This document shows, piece by piece, positions 26,976 through 35,788 of a DNA stretch of 64,000 bases (position 1 is its first letter; each line of letters starts with the position of its first letter). The DNA is from Gammaproteobacteria bacterium (GTDB lineage Bacteria; Pseudomonadota; Gammaproteobacteria; JAPPPA01): positions 118,280 to 182,279 of the forward strand of contig JAUHZK010000007.1 of NCBI GenBank assembly GCA_030425645.1, written 5' to 3'. The translations under genes were made by a program, and so were the position numbers. The notes beneath the pieces are model-generated. The model had not been told where the DNA came from and ran no database searches. It saw only the letters and a program-made list of their open reading frames with translations.

Positions 26976-27676
26976 AACTTAATCCTAGCGACGATGTTTG
27001 CGGCGCAAAACCGAGGGCCGAATTGTGGAAACAACAACATGGCAGTCAGGCCCACTAATCCACGCAGCGGTAGTGTGCAGCAACGATAAAGACTGGTGGT
27101 TAACTTGCCCGCCCTTAGTGGCCGCGCCTCGCCTTTTAGGCTAACCAATTCAGCGCCAGCGGCCTCAACGTAGTAGCGAATTTTCTCGGCACCAATCGCA
27201 TTAACATGAGTCGGGTCACCATTTTGATTGGGCAAGCCAATAGGAGAATCGCCATTAGGGAAACGCGCAAGAATCTCGCCATTAGGGCTTAATAGCGTAG
27301 ACAGCAAAGCCAGCAGCTCACCAATCTGCTGATGGGTCATATGCTCAAACACATCAAATGCGACCACTAGATCAAAACTAGCAGGCTCTAGCTCGGCATA
27401 GCGCTCAACATTGCCCACATCAAAGCCGGCTTCACGCCCAATTGCCACCAACTCATCATTTAGCTCAATACCAACACATTGCCAACCCTGTTGTTTAGCA
27501 AACGACAAAAAGCCACCTCGGCCATAGCCGATCTCAAGCACGCGGGCACCGGTGGGCAATTTAAAACAAGCCATCTCCGCCTCGTAGCGACGAGCTTCTA
27601 TAGCCGTTAGCAGTCCAAACTCATTGTCCTGCCAAGACTTCCAGCTCATGTACTCTTGGCCAACTTGCTTTTCCAT
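26972..27676 (-). CDS. SAM-dependent methyltransferase, class I
   Basis: A 234-residue protein with SAM-binding motif I VLEIGYGRGGF (residues 47-57), the following acidic VGIEL, and motif II/III VVAFDVFEHM. This is the type 11/12 fold used to methylate sugars, ubiquinone precursors or quinones. Its place among glycosyltransferases suggests methylation of a polysaccharide component. The C-terminus is hydrophobic (LRGLVGLTAMLLFPQFG) and may touch the membrane. Its stop codon overlaps the stop of the convergent GT9 gene. Confidence 0.85.
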   Translation of the reverse strand: MEKQVGQEYMSWKSWQDNEFGLLTAIEARRYEAEMACFKLPTGARVLEIGYGRGGFLSFAKQQGWQCVGIELNDELVAIGREAGFDVGNVERYAELEPASFDLVVAFDVFEHMTHQQIGELLALLSTLLSPNGEILARFPNGDSPIGLPNQNGDPTHVNAIGAEKIRYYVEAAGAELVSLKGEARPLRAGKLTTSLYRCCTLPLRGLVGLTAMLLFPQFGPRFCAANIVARIKF

Positions 27677-27739
27677 TAAACCTTACCTAGCAATTCTTTA
27701 CTGTTCTTGTACATACAGACGTCACTGGCTGCCTATTGG

Positions 27740-28408
27740 CTATACCAACAAGCGACGGCCGGAATACATGGCGTGCGCCGTATAACCAAAACCAGCGAGT
27801 AATAACATCAACGCCAGCGCGACCGGAAAATCACGGAACAAGCATACCCAGAATAACAGCGCAGGCTTGTCGAACACCCCTGTCCCTAACTGGCGCACAA
27901 TGCTTAAAAAGCCTGAGGTTTGGATACGCTCATCGGTACTACTACGCACCCGTGTCGAGGTGAAATGCAGAATCCCATGCCCCAGCATAAAAATCCAAAG
28001 CGCAGCCGCCACCAACATCACCGGCAAATCGGCAGACCACAATTGATAAAAACAGACATAACCCAATGCACAGGTAATAGTGATGTCCGCCAAATTATCA
28101 AACCAAGCCCCCTGTTCCGAGCTTGTTTTCGTCGCCCTAGCGACTTGCCCATCGGCGCAATCCAACACATAGCCAAACTGCAAAATAATCAGGCTAATCA
28201 CCGCGCTCGCCACCCCGGCCGGCGCGAGGCCATAAAACAACAAACCCGACAACGACACCAGCAACGCCAACAGGGTAGTCATATTAGCGCTCACACCCCA
28301 GCGGCAAAAATAGTAAGCCACGTGCCCGGCCAAATACTGCGAAATCCACCAAGTAACCGGCGGACCACCGGCGGCAAACTGACGTTTCAAAAAGGCTTCG
28401 CGGTTCAT
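27740..28408 (-). CDS. CDP-alcohol phosphatidyltransferase family protein
   Basis: A 222-residue integral membrane enzyme. The full CDP-alcohol motif D-x2-DG-x2-AR-x8-G-x3-D-x3-D is present with Asp83, Asp86, Gly87, Ala90, Arg91, Gly100, Asp104 and Asp108. About six hydrophobic segments are predicted. Such enzymes exchange an alcohol for CMP on a CDP-linked donor, usually in phospholipid synthesis. Its position in a polysaccharide locus that also encodes TagD hints at a glycerol- or polyol-phosphate product, but this is inference. GAGG precedes the ATG by 6 nt. Confidence 0.88.
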   Translation of the reverse strand: MNREAFLKRQFAAGGPPVTWWISQYLAGHVAYYFCRWGVSANMTTLLALLVSLSGLLFYGLAPAGVASAVISLIILQFGYVLDCADGQVARATKTSSEQGAWFDNLADITITCALGYVCFYQLWSADLPVMLVAAALWIFMLGHGILHFTSTRVRSSTDERIQTSGFLSIVRQLGTGVFDKPALLFWVCLFRDFPVALALMLLLAGFGYTAHAMYSGRRLLV

Positions 28409-28427
28409 TAACTACCTCGGTTACGGA

Positions 28428-29765
28428 CTAGCTATTGGAGATGTGTTGCTGATTAATTCGGCGCTGGGCAAGCGTCATGGCCACCACAAAACAGGTAAAG
28501 CCAAACGCATGACCTCCGGGAATCACCATGTCCGACTGCACAATTGATTGCGCCGAAAAAATAATCAGACAGGGGATATATAAAGGGTGAAGCTGGATGA
28601 CGGCCGGGTTCATCAACTTCTTGAATATTGGCGTCACTAACATTTTCAGAAAAATGGCATAAATCAGAATGGTGCCTGCCCAGCCGCAGGCAATGAGGAT
28701 TTCGTAGAACGATCCATGCGTATTACCAATACGATCAACGTGCAAGCCCTGGTGACGGAGACTACCGATTTCGACCAAAGGTAAGTTCTGAAAGTGCACT
28801 TTAAAACCGGAGATGTAACCCAAACCTAGCGGGTATTGCTCGACGGTTTCCTTCACCCAGTTCCAAATCAAGGTGCGTTGCGACAACGTTGACAAGGAAA
28901 CGTCTGAATCCCGAGTCAAATAGGAAATCATCTGATCAGAATAGAATGTCACCACCAAAATAGCTGCCGGTGCCGCCACCAACATCAAGGCAGCCAAAAA
29001 ACCGACATTAATGCGCCGCAGGCGATAAGCATGCGCCGCAAACACAAAGTAAGCCGCCAACATAAAGGCGATAACAAAGTCCGTCCTAAGCTCGGCGATT
29101 TTGATGCAGAACATGGCATAGGTTGCCAAGGCCACACCAATCACTAAACGATTTTTGTTAATCCCAAGATGTAGCGCGTACATCAACATAATAGAGCCAG
29201 CCAAGGACATTTGACCGATGTTATTACCCCGAATACGCAGCATGCCTTGGCTATAAACCGAAGCCGCCTTGGGATCTATCGAATAAGCGATAAGCACCAA
29301 GAGCGAGATGGCAAAGTTAATAAAAAACAGCATTTTGAATAACTCGTCCATGCCATTCGGATGCCTAGCAGCGTAGCGAGAGGCCCAGACTCCGCAAGCA
29401 AAACCCACGCTCATCATTGACGCAAACGCCAACGTCACCTGCGCGCTCGGGGCATATAAAAATGTCAGCCCCAATAGCAACGGAATCATAAACAAAGCAA
29501 CAACGGAGGCACTCATGCGATCTAGCACCAAACGCCCACGCTGCATGCTAAAAAACGCCCACAACACCAAAGCAAAGGCGGCGCCATATGCCCCAAGCTT
29601 TAGGAAAGTACCGCCATCGTAAGACCCTTGAATAACCGACAAGGTGCTGCGGTGGTAACCCCAGCGCCACACCGGCGGCCCACTCATAATAATAAGCAAC
29701 GGAAAATACGGGCTCTTAAGAAAGTTCACCACTTTCTCTTTGCTTAGCCCATGTCTAATAATCAT
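28428..29765 (-). CDS. O-antigen polymerase/ligase-like membrane protein (Wzy_C type)
   Basis: A 445-residue polytopic protein with ten or more predicted membrane helices. A large periplasmic loop carries RTLIWNWVKETVEQYPLGLG and GNTHGSFYEIL, matching the conserved region of O-antigen ligase (PF04932) proteins. It would polymerise repeat units or ligate glycan to an acceptor. It is one of two such proteins in the locus, the other being at 44652-46085; which is polymerase and which ligase cannot be decided here. A strong AGGTGGGG ribosome-binding site lies 8 nt before ATG. Confidence 0.82.
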   Translation of the reverse strand: MIIRHGLSKEKVVNFLKSPYFPLLIIMSGPPVWRWGYHRSTLSVIQGSYDGGTFLKLGAYGAAFALVLWAFFSMQRGRLVLDRMSASVVALFMIPLLLGLTFLYAPSAQVTLAFASMMSVGFACGVWASRYAARHPNGMDELFKMLFFINFAISLLVLIAYSIDPKAASVYSQGMLRIRGNNIGQMSLAGSIMLMYALHLGINKNRLVIGVALATYAMFCIKIAELRTDFVIAFMLAAYFVFAAHAYRLRRINVGFLAALMLVAAPAAILVVTFYSDQMISYLTRDSDVSLSTLSQRTLIWNWVKETVEQYPLGLGYISGFKVHFQNLPLVEIGSLRHQGLHVDRIGNTHGSFYEILIACGWAGTILIYAIFLKMLVTPIFKKLMNPAVIQLHPLYIPCLIIFSAQSIVQSDMVIPGGHAFGFTCFVVAMTLAQRRINQQHISNS

Positions 29766-29787
29766 CTAGCAATCCCCACCTGCTAAT

Positions 29788-30909
29788 TTATTGCACTTGC
29801 CGTTGATCTAGTTTTGCCGCAATGCGTTTACCCAGCCGCATGCCTGGCATTTCCACCCAGCGGTATGTCACCGCGGAAAATAACAACACCCCAACCAACA
29901 TCAAGACCGCGAATAGGTTATTGATTAGCAGCGCACCAAAGTCAAAATAACGCTGCTCTTCTAGCATTTTGGTAAACCCCAACCCGAGCCATTTTTCCGC
30001 CACCAGAAACGTCGATGTGACAATCAAAATAACCGAGTAATGGGTCAGATAAATAGAGTAAGACAGCTGTCCAAGGCGGGCAAAAAATGGCGTTTTCAGA
30101 AGCCTAGATACGCTGCCACCTTCAAACGATAACACCAGCACCACAAGACAGAAAACGAATACCCAATAAGCAGCCACGGTCTTCTCTTGGTCAACTCGAG
30201 ACATCAGCCCAATAGCTAATGCCACAACCACCAACTCCAACCAAGGCAACAACCGCTTTCTTTGCGAGAACCACGTCGCAACATAGCGATAGGCTGCATA
30301 AGCTAAGGCACCCGAGAAGAAACATAGTCCACCTCGATTCACAGAATGTGGAAGTGAGCGATGCGTGGTTAATAGCCAATACATCATCAAAACCGCCACC
30401 AAGGCCCACAGCCAAACCCGCAGCTTAGACGGCAGTAGCAAGGTCACCGCAAACATTAAGTAAATGTAGTACTCAACGCTGATACTCCACGCCGGGAAAT
30501 TAAACGACAACGAATCGAACTGCGGCTGCCATGTTTGCACTAGAAAGAGATTGGGCAATATCTGCGAATAATCATTGCGACCAGTAAATGGCGGATTATT
30601 GAAATCTATACCACGGTGATAAGCCCATAATTTGGCCAGCTCAATGGCTAACACCACTCCTAACATCGTGGCGTGCAGCGGCCACAAGCGGAAAGTTCTT
30701 GCCAACCAAAATCGAGAAACCCGAAATTGTTGCCGATAAGCGTAACCGTGCGCGATGACAAAACCGCTGAGCACAAAAAACAACTCTACAAATAGGTAGC
30801 TATTGGCAAAAAATGTCCACTCGGTAAAACCGTTGACCACATTTAAATGATGCACCACCACGCAAAGCGCACTCACACCTCTGAGTCCATCAAGTGCGTC
30901 AAAGCGCAT
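29788..30909 (-). CDS. Acyltransferase 3 family membrane protein (OafA-like)
   Basis: Integral membrane acyltransferase that typically O-acetylates surface polysaccharide. The N-terminal RFDALDGLRGV is followed by the R-x10-H motif (LRGVSALCVVVHH), then VELFFVLSGFVIAHGYAYR and a WSISVEYYIYLMFA segment; about ten membrane helices are predicted. I use ATG 30909 (373 residues), directly before the conserved RFDALDG; the frame extends to TTG 30969. It lies upstream of the ligase gene on the same strand. The modified sugar is unknown. Confidence 0.88.
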   Translation of the reverse strand: MRFDALDGLRGVSALCVVVHHLNVVNGFTEWTFFANSYLFVELFFVLSGFVIAHGYAYRQQFRVSRFWLARTFRLWPLHATMLGVVLAIELAKLWAYHRGIDFNNPPFTGRNDYSQILPNLFLVQTWQPQFDSLSFNFPAWSISVEYYIYLMFAVTLLLPSKLRVWLWALVAVLMMYWLLTTHRSLPHSVNRGGLCFFSGALAYAAYRYVATWFSQRKRLLPWLELVVVALAIGLMSRVDQEKTVAAYWVFVFCLVVLVLSFEGGSVSRLLKTPFFARLGQLSYSIYLTHYSVILIVTSTFLVAEKWLGLGFTKMLEEQRYFDFGALLINNLFAVLMLVGVLLFSAVTYRWVEMPGMRLGKRIAAKLDQRQVQ

Positions 30910-31117
30910 CGCCGGAGATGCGCCAGCAGTACTCGCTAGCGAATGATTTATTGGAAGTTCCTCACGCAAAACCTGATGTAGAGAGTTACATCAGGCGAAT
31001 TGCCAACCCGCTCAAAGAGCTTTCTCTACGGCGGCCAGTTTATTATTGACTGCGCTTATCTTAGCTCAAAAGAGCCTATAATAGGCATTCGAAAAAGACC
31101 AAAAACAGGCGGCGAAA

Positions 31118-32308
31118 TTGAGACATATCACTCCCTTGCTAGTGACGCTAGCGAAGCTCATCGACGTCGTACTGAAATTGCTTATTCCTCCCGCGCAACG
31201 CCAAATCTGCTACAACTCGTCACCTGACTACAGCGACAACAGCTACCACCTTTATCAGTACTGCCTGACACATCGCAGCGACATCAAACACGTCTGGATA
31301 GTCGACAACGTCGCAATTGCCGAGCGTATTCAGCGCGAGTTCAAAGCCGGAAACTATCCTTCACATCAACTTCAGGTGGTGCGCAAAGCTAGCGTGGCTG
31401 GCTATTTGGCCTACTTGCGTAGCCGCGTCTGCGTACATACGCACGGACTCTATTACTTTTCACGCTGGGCCTTTCGTCGCCAAACCATCAGCCTTTGGCA
31501 CGGCATGCCGATTAAAGTAGTAGGCCAGCTTAACCTTGACCGACCCAACAAAAAGCCCACCTTCGGCAGCAGTTTTATCGCCTCATCCAGTTTTTTCCAA
31601 CCGATTATTGCCTGCTGTTTTGGCGCAGCAGCCAAGCAAGTTTTGAACTGCTACCAACCCCGTTGCGACCTACTCCACTCACCCGAGTTAAGGGAATATA
31701 GCGACCAACGGATCCGCCAGAAAATCGGCCTCAATGCCGACCAACGCTTCCTGCTATGGATGCCGACATACCGCACCGAGATCGAACACCAGCTAGCCCC
31801 CGGCGAGACCGCTAGAACGTTTCTCGACGACCTACCAACGGGCCTATTCGACGCCCTGCTTGAGTCCGCTGCACAGCAGCGTTATAGCGTAGTCCTGAAA
31901 CTCCACCCTTACGATCGCCTCAATCAAGTCGACTTCCCTATCCAACACCCCAATCTGACGGTAATTACTGCCAGCGAGTGGGCCGCAATGGAAACACCAC
32001 TATACGAACTTGTGGCCAGCTCAAGCGCATTGATGACTGATGTTTCGTCGGTGATGATCGATTACCTAATCAGCAACAAGCCCATCGGAGTGATTGGGTT
32101 TGACCCGCAAAGCTACACGCGTGATGTCATTTTTCCACCGCAGTGGCTACTCGGCTGCGAGCAGGTCTTTGCCATTAATGAGGGGAGTGATTGCGAAAAC
32201 CTATTCAGCGCGGATAGCAACACAGAAACAGATCGCTTTGCAGCTATCTTCAATGCCAAGCACAGCATTGCTGGATCCGAGCAGATACTGACGCACTGCG
32301 AGCTATAA
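31118..32308 (+). CDS. CDP-glycerol glycerophosphotransferase family protein (TagB/TagF-like)
   Basis: A 396-residue GT-B-type enzyme of the Glyphos_transf family, which moves glycerol-phosphate or a related polyol-phosphate from CDP-glycerol to a lipid-linked glycan in teichoic acid and some capsule pathways. Key motifs are SLWHGMPIKVVG (WHG-x-P-x-K), LLWMPTYR, LKLHPYDR and the donor site SSALMTDVSSVMIDYL. The N-terminus is hydrophobic. The start is TTG at 31118 with CAGG 8 nt upstream. With TagD at 34452-34847 making CDP-glycerol, it suggests glycerol-phosphate in the polymer. Confidence 0.88.
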   Translation: MRHITPLLVTLAKLIDVVLKLLIPPAQRQICYNSSPDYSDNSYHLYQYCLTHRSDIKHVWIVDNVAIAERIQREFKAGNYPSHQLQVVRKASVAGYLAYLRSRVCVHTHGLYYFSRWAFRRQTISLWHGMPIKVVGQLNLDRPNKKPTFGSSFIASSSFFQPIIACCFGAAAKQVLNCYQPRCDLLHSPELREYSDQRIRQKIGLNADQRFLLWMPTYRTEIEHQLAPGETARTFLDDLPTGLFDALLESAAQQRYSVVLKLHPYDRLNQVDFPIQHPNLTVITASEWAAMETPLYELVASSSALMTDVSSVMIDYLISNKPIGVIGFDPQSYTRDVIFPPQWLLGCEQVFAINEGSDCENLFSADSNTETDRFAAIFNAKHSIAGSEQILTHCEL

Positions 32309-32312
32309 GCGC

Positions 32313-33311
32313 CTAGGGATGTCGCTTGATTGGGCGCCAGCGCGGCCACAAATGCCAGCCCCAAGTTAGCCAAACTCGCAATAACAAAACAACGGCCTTA
32401 GGCTGAGCGGCGCGCGTTGCCAATAAACGCGGCAACACGGGCACTCGGCGCTTTATCCAACCCATCAGCGTTTTCTGTGGGTACTCCGGTTGCTCCCAAC
32501 CAGCCGCACGGCGATAGGCTAAGTACGCGCGCTTATAGGGATGGCAACTTTCATATAACCACGGCTTCATACGCGTGAAATGAACAACACGCGGCCGACG
32601 AAACGCATCTCGGAACGCGTCGTAGCCGTGCACCCGAACCGCCTCTTCAAAATTAAAGTAGGCACCGGTGGTCATATTCCATTCAAGCTTTAGCGGCAGA
32701 TAGTTACCGGCGAACGCGGGGTTAAACACATCTTGGTCAGCAAACATGATGGTATCGCCGTGTTCAGCAATAAGCGCTTGAAAACGAGCCTCGACCTGCT
32801 CCGCGCGCATCTGCGCTAGGTTCAACAACATCACACCGGTATTAAAATATTGGCCGCGGTCGCCCTGCATACCTAGCGCCGCCGGGTGCTGCCATTGCGA
32901 CGGCGTTAAGGCATTCGGTATCGCCGCCAGCGGCTTACCAGCTAGGTCTTGCTTCCAAATCGGTAACAGCGAATCGAGTACCAACAAGTCAGCATCAAGC
33001 CATAACACGCGCTCAACATTTGGTAACAGCGAGGGCAAAAATAAACGGTACCAAGCTTCTTCACAGTAGGTATCGGATAGTGGTAATTCCGCCACCCGCT
33101 CCGCCGCCACCCTGACCGGGAAAAACTCAGCTCCATATTTCTCGCACTGCCGCCTTAAAGGTTGCAATGCCTCGGCATTAAGCCGCTGCGAGTGCACAAA
33201 ATAGAACTCGATCTTTATGTCGCTATGATTGGCAAACAGCGATTCAAGCATGGCGCCAACATGCGGTAGGTATCGCTCATCGGCTGAACTTACAACTGCC
33301 AGCGTGGTCAT
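32313..33311 (-). CDS. Glycosyltransferase family 8, first tandem copy
   Basis: A retaining GT-A enzyme related to LPS galactosyl/glucosyltransferases (RfaI/RfaJ). I use ATG 33311 (332 residues, MTTLAVVSSADERYLPH), which aligns with the start of the neighbouring copy; the frame extends to ATG 33356 within the upstream gene. It has a DxD motif in RVLWLDADLLVL, YFNTGVMLLNL, FADQDVFN and the C-terminal VVHFTRMKPW. It lies 8 bp after the second GT8 gene and is clearly related to it, indicating duplication. Donor and acceptor unknown. Confidence 0.92.
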   Translation of the reverse strand: MTTLAVVSSADERYLPHVGAMLESLFANHSDIKIEFYFVHSQRLNAEALQPLRRQCEKYGAEFFPVRVAAERVAELPLSDTYCEEAWYRLFLPSLLPNVERVLWLDADLLVLDSLLPIWKQDLAGKPLAAIPNALTPSQWQHPAALGMQGDRGQYFNTGVMLLNLAQMRAEQVEARFQALIAEHGDTIMFADQDVFNPAFAGNYLPLKLEWNMTTGAYFNFEEAVRVHGYDAFRDAFRRPRVVHFTRMKPWLYESCHPYKRAYLAYRRAAGWEQPEYPQKTLMGWIKRRVPVLPRLLATRAAQPKAVVLLLRVWLTWGWHLWPRWRPIKRHP

Positions 33312-33319
33312 GCTGCCAA

Positions 33320-34276
33320 CTACCAACGAATCCAATAAGACTTGGCGACAGCCCATTGCCGCTTCGCCAGCGCTCTTAAAAACTCACGCAGCCGCAGCGG
33401 CAAGTGCCGAATAACACTATGCTTAAACGGTTTACTGTCATAGTTTGGAAGACCAAAGCCAGCCGCTTGCCGATGCTGTAAATACACATCGCGATAAGGG
33501 TGACTACACTGATAGGACCAAGGTTTCTTAGCGGCCCGGCCAGTGAAATGCACGATGGCTGGTTGCTGCCGTGCCTCGCGATACTCATCAAGGCCGTGAA
33601 CGCGTTTTGTTTCCGGCACGTTGATATATGAGTGGGTTAGGAAATTCCACTTTAACGGCAGGCGCTTATAGCTTTGGTGATAAACGCAATTGAGCACATC
33701 TTGGTCAGCAAAATGAATCCACTGTTGATAAGTCAGAGCCGCTTGGCGCAAGCTTTTGTCTGACTCTTGCTCACGCATTTTCTTCATGTTCATGAGCAAG
33801 ACACCGGTATTAAAATACTTGTGTCGCTCACTAACGCCTAATTGCGCCACGTCGTCTTTGGCGCTGTATAGCAATGCGTTAGGGCAAGCAGCCAAACTAT
33901 ATTCGCCCAACTCAGTTTGCCAAAGCGGTTCGATGTCTTGCAGCACGATGGTATCGGCGTCGAGCCACAAGGCGCGATCAACATCCGCCATGACTTGGGC
34001 TAAAACCAATCGGTACCAAGCTTCTTCGATATACCAGCCCCCCACCGGCAAACCTTCAAGGAATCCGGTTTGTACGGCCGCCGGACGAAATTCAGCGGCG
34101 TGCTGCTCGCAGAGTAGCCGCAACGGTTGCAGCTCTTCTACTGGCAAGCTAGTGCGGTGCATAAAGTGCACCACAAAGGGCGACTTAGGCGAAGCGCTAA
34201 ATAACGAGTGCAGCATGGCGCCGACATGGGGAATATAGGCCCCATTAGCCGCGGTAACGACGTGAATAGCGCTCAT
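33320..34276 (-). CDS. Glycosyltransferase family 8, second tandem copy
   Basis: A 318-residue GT8 protein. It opens MSAIHVVTAANGAYIPHVGAM, has DxD in ALWLDADTIVL, YFNTGVLLMNM, FADQDVLN and IVHFTGRAAKKPW. It shares length, motif order and opening with the next gene (32313-33311) and more distantly with the GT8 at 41600-42538. A GAGGG ribosome-binding site precedes ATG 34276. It probably adds a hexose with retention of configuration in the polysaccharide repeat. Confidence 0.92.
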   Translation of the reverse strand: MSAIHVVTAANGAYIPHVGAMLHSLFSASPKSPFVVHFMHRTSLPVEELQPLRLLCEQHAAEFRPAAVQTGFLEGLPVGGWYIEEAWYRLVLAQVMADVDRALWLDADTIVLQDIEPLWQTELGEYSLAACPNALLYSAKDDVAQLGVSERHKYFNTGVLLMNMKKMREQESDKSLRQAALTYQQWIHFADQDVLNCVYHQSYKRLPLKWNFLTHSYINVPETKRVHGLDEYREARQQPAIVHFTGRAAKKPWSYQCSHPYRDVYLQHRQAAGFGLPNYDSKPFKHSVIRHLPLRLREFLRALAKRQWAVAKSYWIRW

Positions 34277-34451
34277 ATAATTCCCTCGCGCGATGTTACT
34301 TGGGACAACGCAGCCGCGACTAACACCGTCACGACCGGCTCCACACCCAGGAAAACATTCCTACGGCACGATGTAAAAAAGAGATTACCGAAGTCCATAA
34401 TTCCCCGAACGTCAGACACGCACCCAGACAGCCGATCTGAGGTTCGACAAC

Positions 34452-34847
34452 CTAACTAGCCTTGATTTTTTCAATGGTCACAGTGGTAGAGATCGCCGGA
34501 GTACGCGGCAAATAAATGACCTCGCAGATGTCACTTAACTCATCAAAACGGCCACGCCAGTCGTCGCCCATCACCAGCAAATCAGCCTTGTGCTCTCGCA
34601 AGTAGTCCGCTTTTTTCTCTAATGAGTCTTCATCGAAGACATGATCAACACAGCGCAAAGACTCGACAATCGCTTTGCGCTCATTCTCAGGGAAAATCGG
34701 CGCACGACCTTTTTTGGAAATATTCAAAGCGTCTGTCGAGACCCCAACCACTAGCCGATCACCGCATCCTTTGGCCCGCTGTAACAGCATTAGGTGGCCA
34801 TAATGGAACACATCATAAGTGCCAAACGTAATCACAGTTTTCGCCAT
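34452..34847 (-). CDS. tagD: Glycerol-3-phosphate cytidylyltransferase
   Basis: TagD makes CDP-glycerol from glycerol-3-phosphate and CTP. The 131-residue protein has the nucleotidyltransferase GTYDVFHYGH (HxGH), an Arg/Lys-rich middle, MGDDWRGRFD and the C-terminal signature YLPRTPAISTTVTIEKIK, close to Bacillus TagD (RTEGISTT). Length matches TagD (129). It starts 2 nt after the FkbM-type gene stop, so the two are co-translated. It supplies the donor for the CDP-glycerol glycerophosphotransferase-like enzyme nearby. Confidence 0.93.
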   Translation of the reverse strand: MAKTVITFGTYDVFHYGHLMLLQRAKGCGDRLVVGVSTDALNISKKGRAPIFPENERKAIVESLRCVDHVFDEDSLEKKADYLREHKADLLVMGDDWRGRFDELSDICEVIYLPRTPAISTTVTIEKIKAS

Positions 34848-34849
34848 GA

Positions 34850-35620
34850 TTAAGCCGCCTGTTGATTTCTAAAGGCGATCGTATCTCCACCGATTTGCTG
34901 CACGCGATACCCATGGCCTTGCAACATATCAAACGCCGATTTTAACTCTTCTTCATTTAGGTGTTTGTGTTCGAACAGCACGACGCTAGGTGCGTAACGC
35001 TCTAGGTCAACCTGTTTCAGCACATGGTAATCAAAGCCCTCGGTATCAATGTGAACCAGATCAATCTGCTCAACATTGTTCTTGTCAAAGATGTGCTGCA
35101 ACGGCACACAGTCGATATCCACTTCTTGGATATACGGCTCCAGCACACCGTCCAAATGTTTGAGAATGTGGTTACGATCAAAAGAAGCTAGTTGGTCATA
35201 CCACGTAGGCAGCTGGTCACCCAAGGCCTTCTTGGCATCTTCAGCAACGTAGTAAAAGGTCTTGGTTTCAAAGTCTTCGCCAATCGCGAGTTGCTCAAAA
35301 CGGAACTTGTCAGATAGTCCGTAGTTGTCCTGCAAACGCGCAAACGCATAAGGCACTGGTTCAACAAACACGCCACTCCAGTTACCACGCTGTTTGATTA
35401 GCATATTGATCGGATCACCGGAGCGACCATCATTAGAGCCAACCTGCACAAACCTTACCGGACGAGTATGTGGAAACACCGTCTCAATATGCTCAGTAGG
35501 ACTCAGCGGTTTGTTAGCTCGTTTCTTACGAGCAATACGAATACGACGTTGCGCTTCATATAAGGCCGGAAATTTTAAAAGAAGCGCCTTCAATACAGAC
35601 TTAACAGATGAGGGAATCAA
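34850..35620 (-). CDS. FkbM-family methyltransferase
   Basis: A 256-residue SAM-dependent methyltransferase of the FkbM type, often found in polysaccharide loci where it O-methylates sugars. SAM motif VQVGSNDG is at about 59-66, followed by the acidic VFVEPVPYAF, and the family-typical LVHIDTEGFDYHVLKQ. The start is TTG at 35620 with GGAGG about 4 nt upstream. A basic N-terminal helix (KALLLKFPALYEAQRR) may bind membrane. It is the first gene of a short unit with tagD. Confidence 0.88.
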   Translation of the reverse strand: MIPSSVKSVLKALLLKFPALYEAQRRIRIARKKRANKPLSPTEHIETVFPHTRPVRFVQVGSNDGRSGDPINMLIKQRGNWSGVFVEPVPYAFARLQDNYGLSDKFRFEQLAIGEDFETKTFYYVAEDAKKALGDQLPTWYDQLASFDRNHILKHLDGVLEPYIQEVDIDCVPLQHIFDKNNVEQIDLVHIDTEGFDYHVLKQVDLERYAPSVVLFEHKHLNEEELKSAFDMLQGHGYRVQQIGGDTIAFRNQQAA

Positions 35621-35788
35621 TGTGCCTCCGCGGCTGCTTGTGAAACCAAGCGATAGTAGTAATTGGTAAGCTAAGCATAATACTGAGCAACGGGCACGGG
35701 CTCAAGGAGGCGTTGCACAGACTTTGCAGCCCTATGCGTAATGTGCATACTTGCTCCCCCATATATTCGCCAAGCTACACGCCGACAA

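Noticed and set aside
31000..31227. 75-codon plus-strand frame before the glycerophosphotransferase gene
   Set aside because: It overlaps the start of the real gene in another frame and shows no domain.
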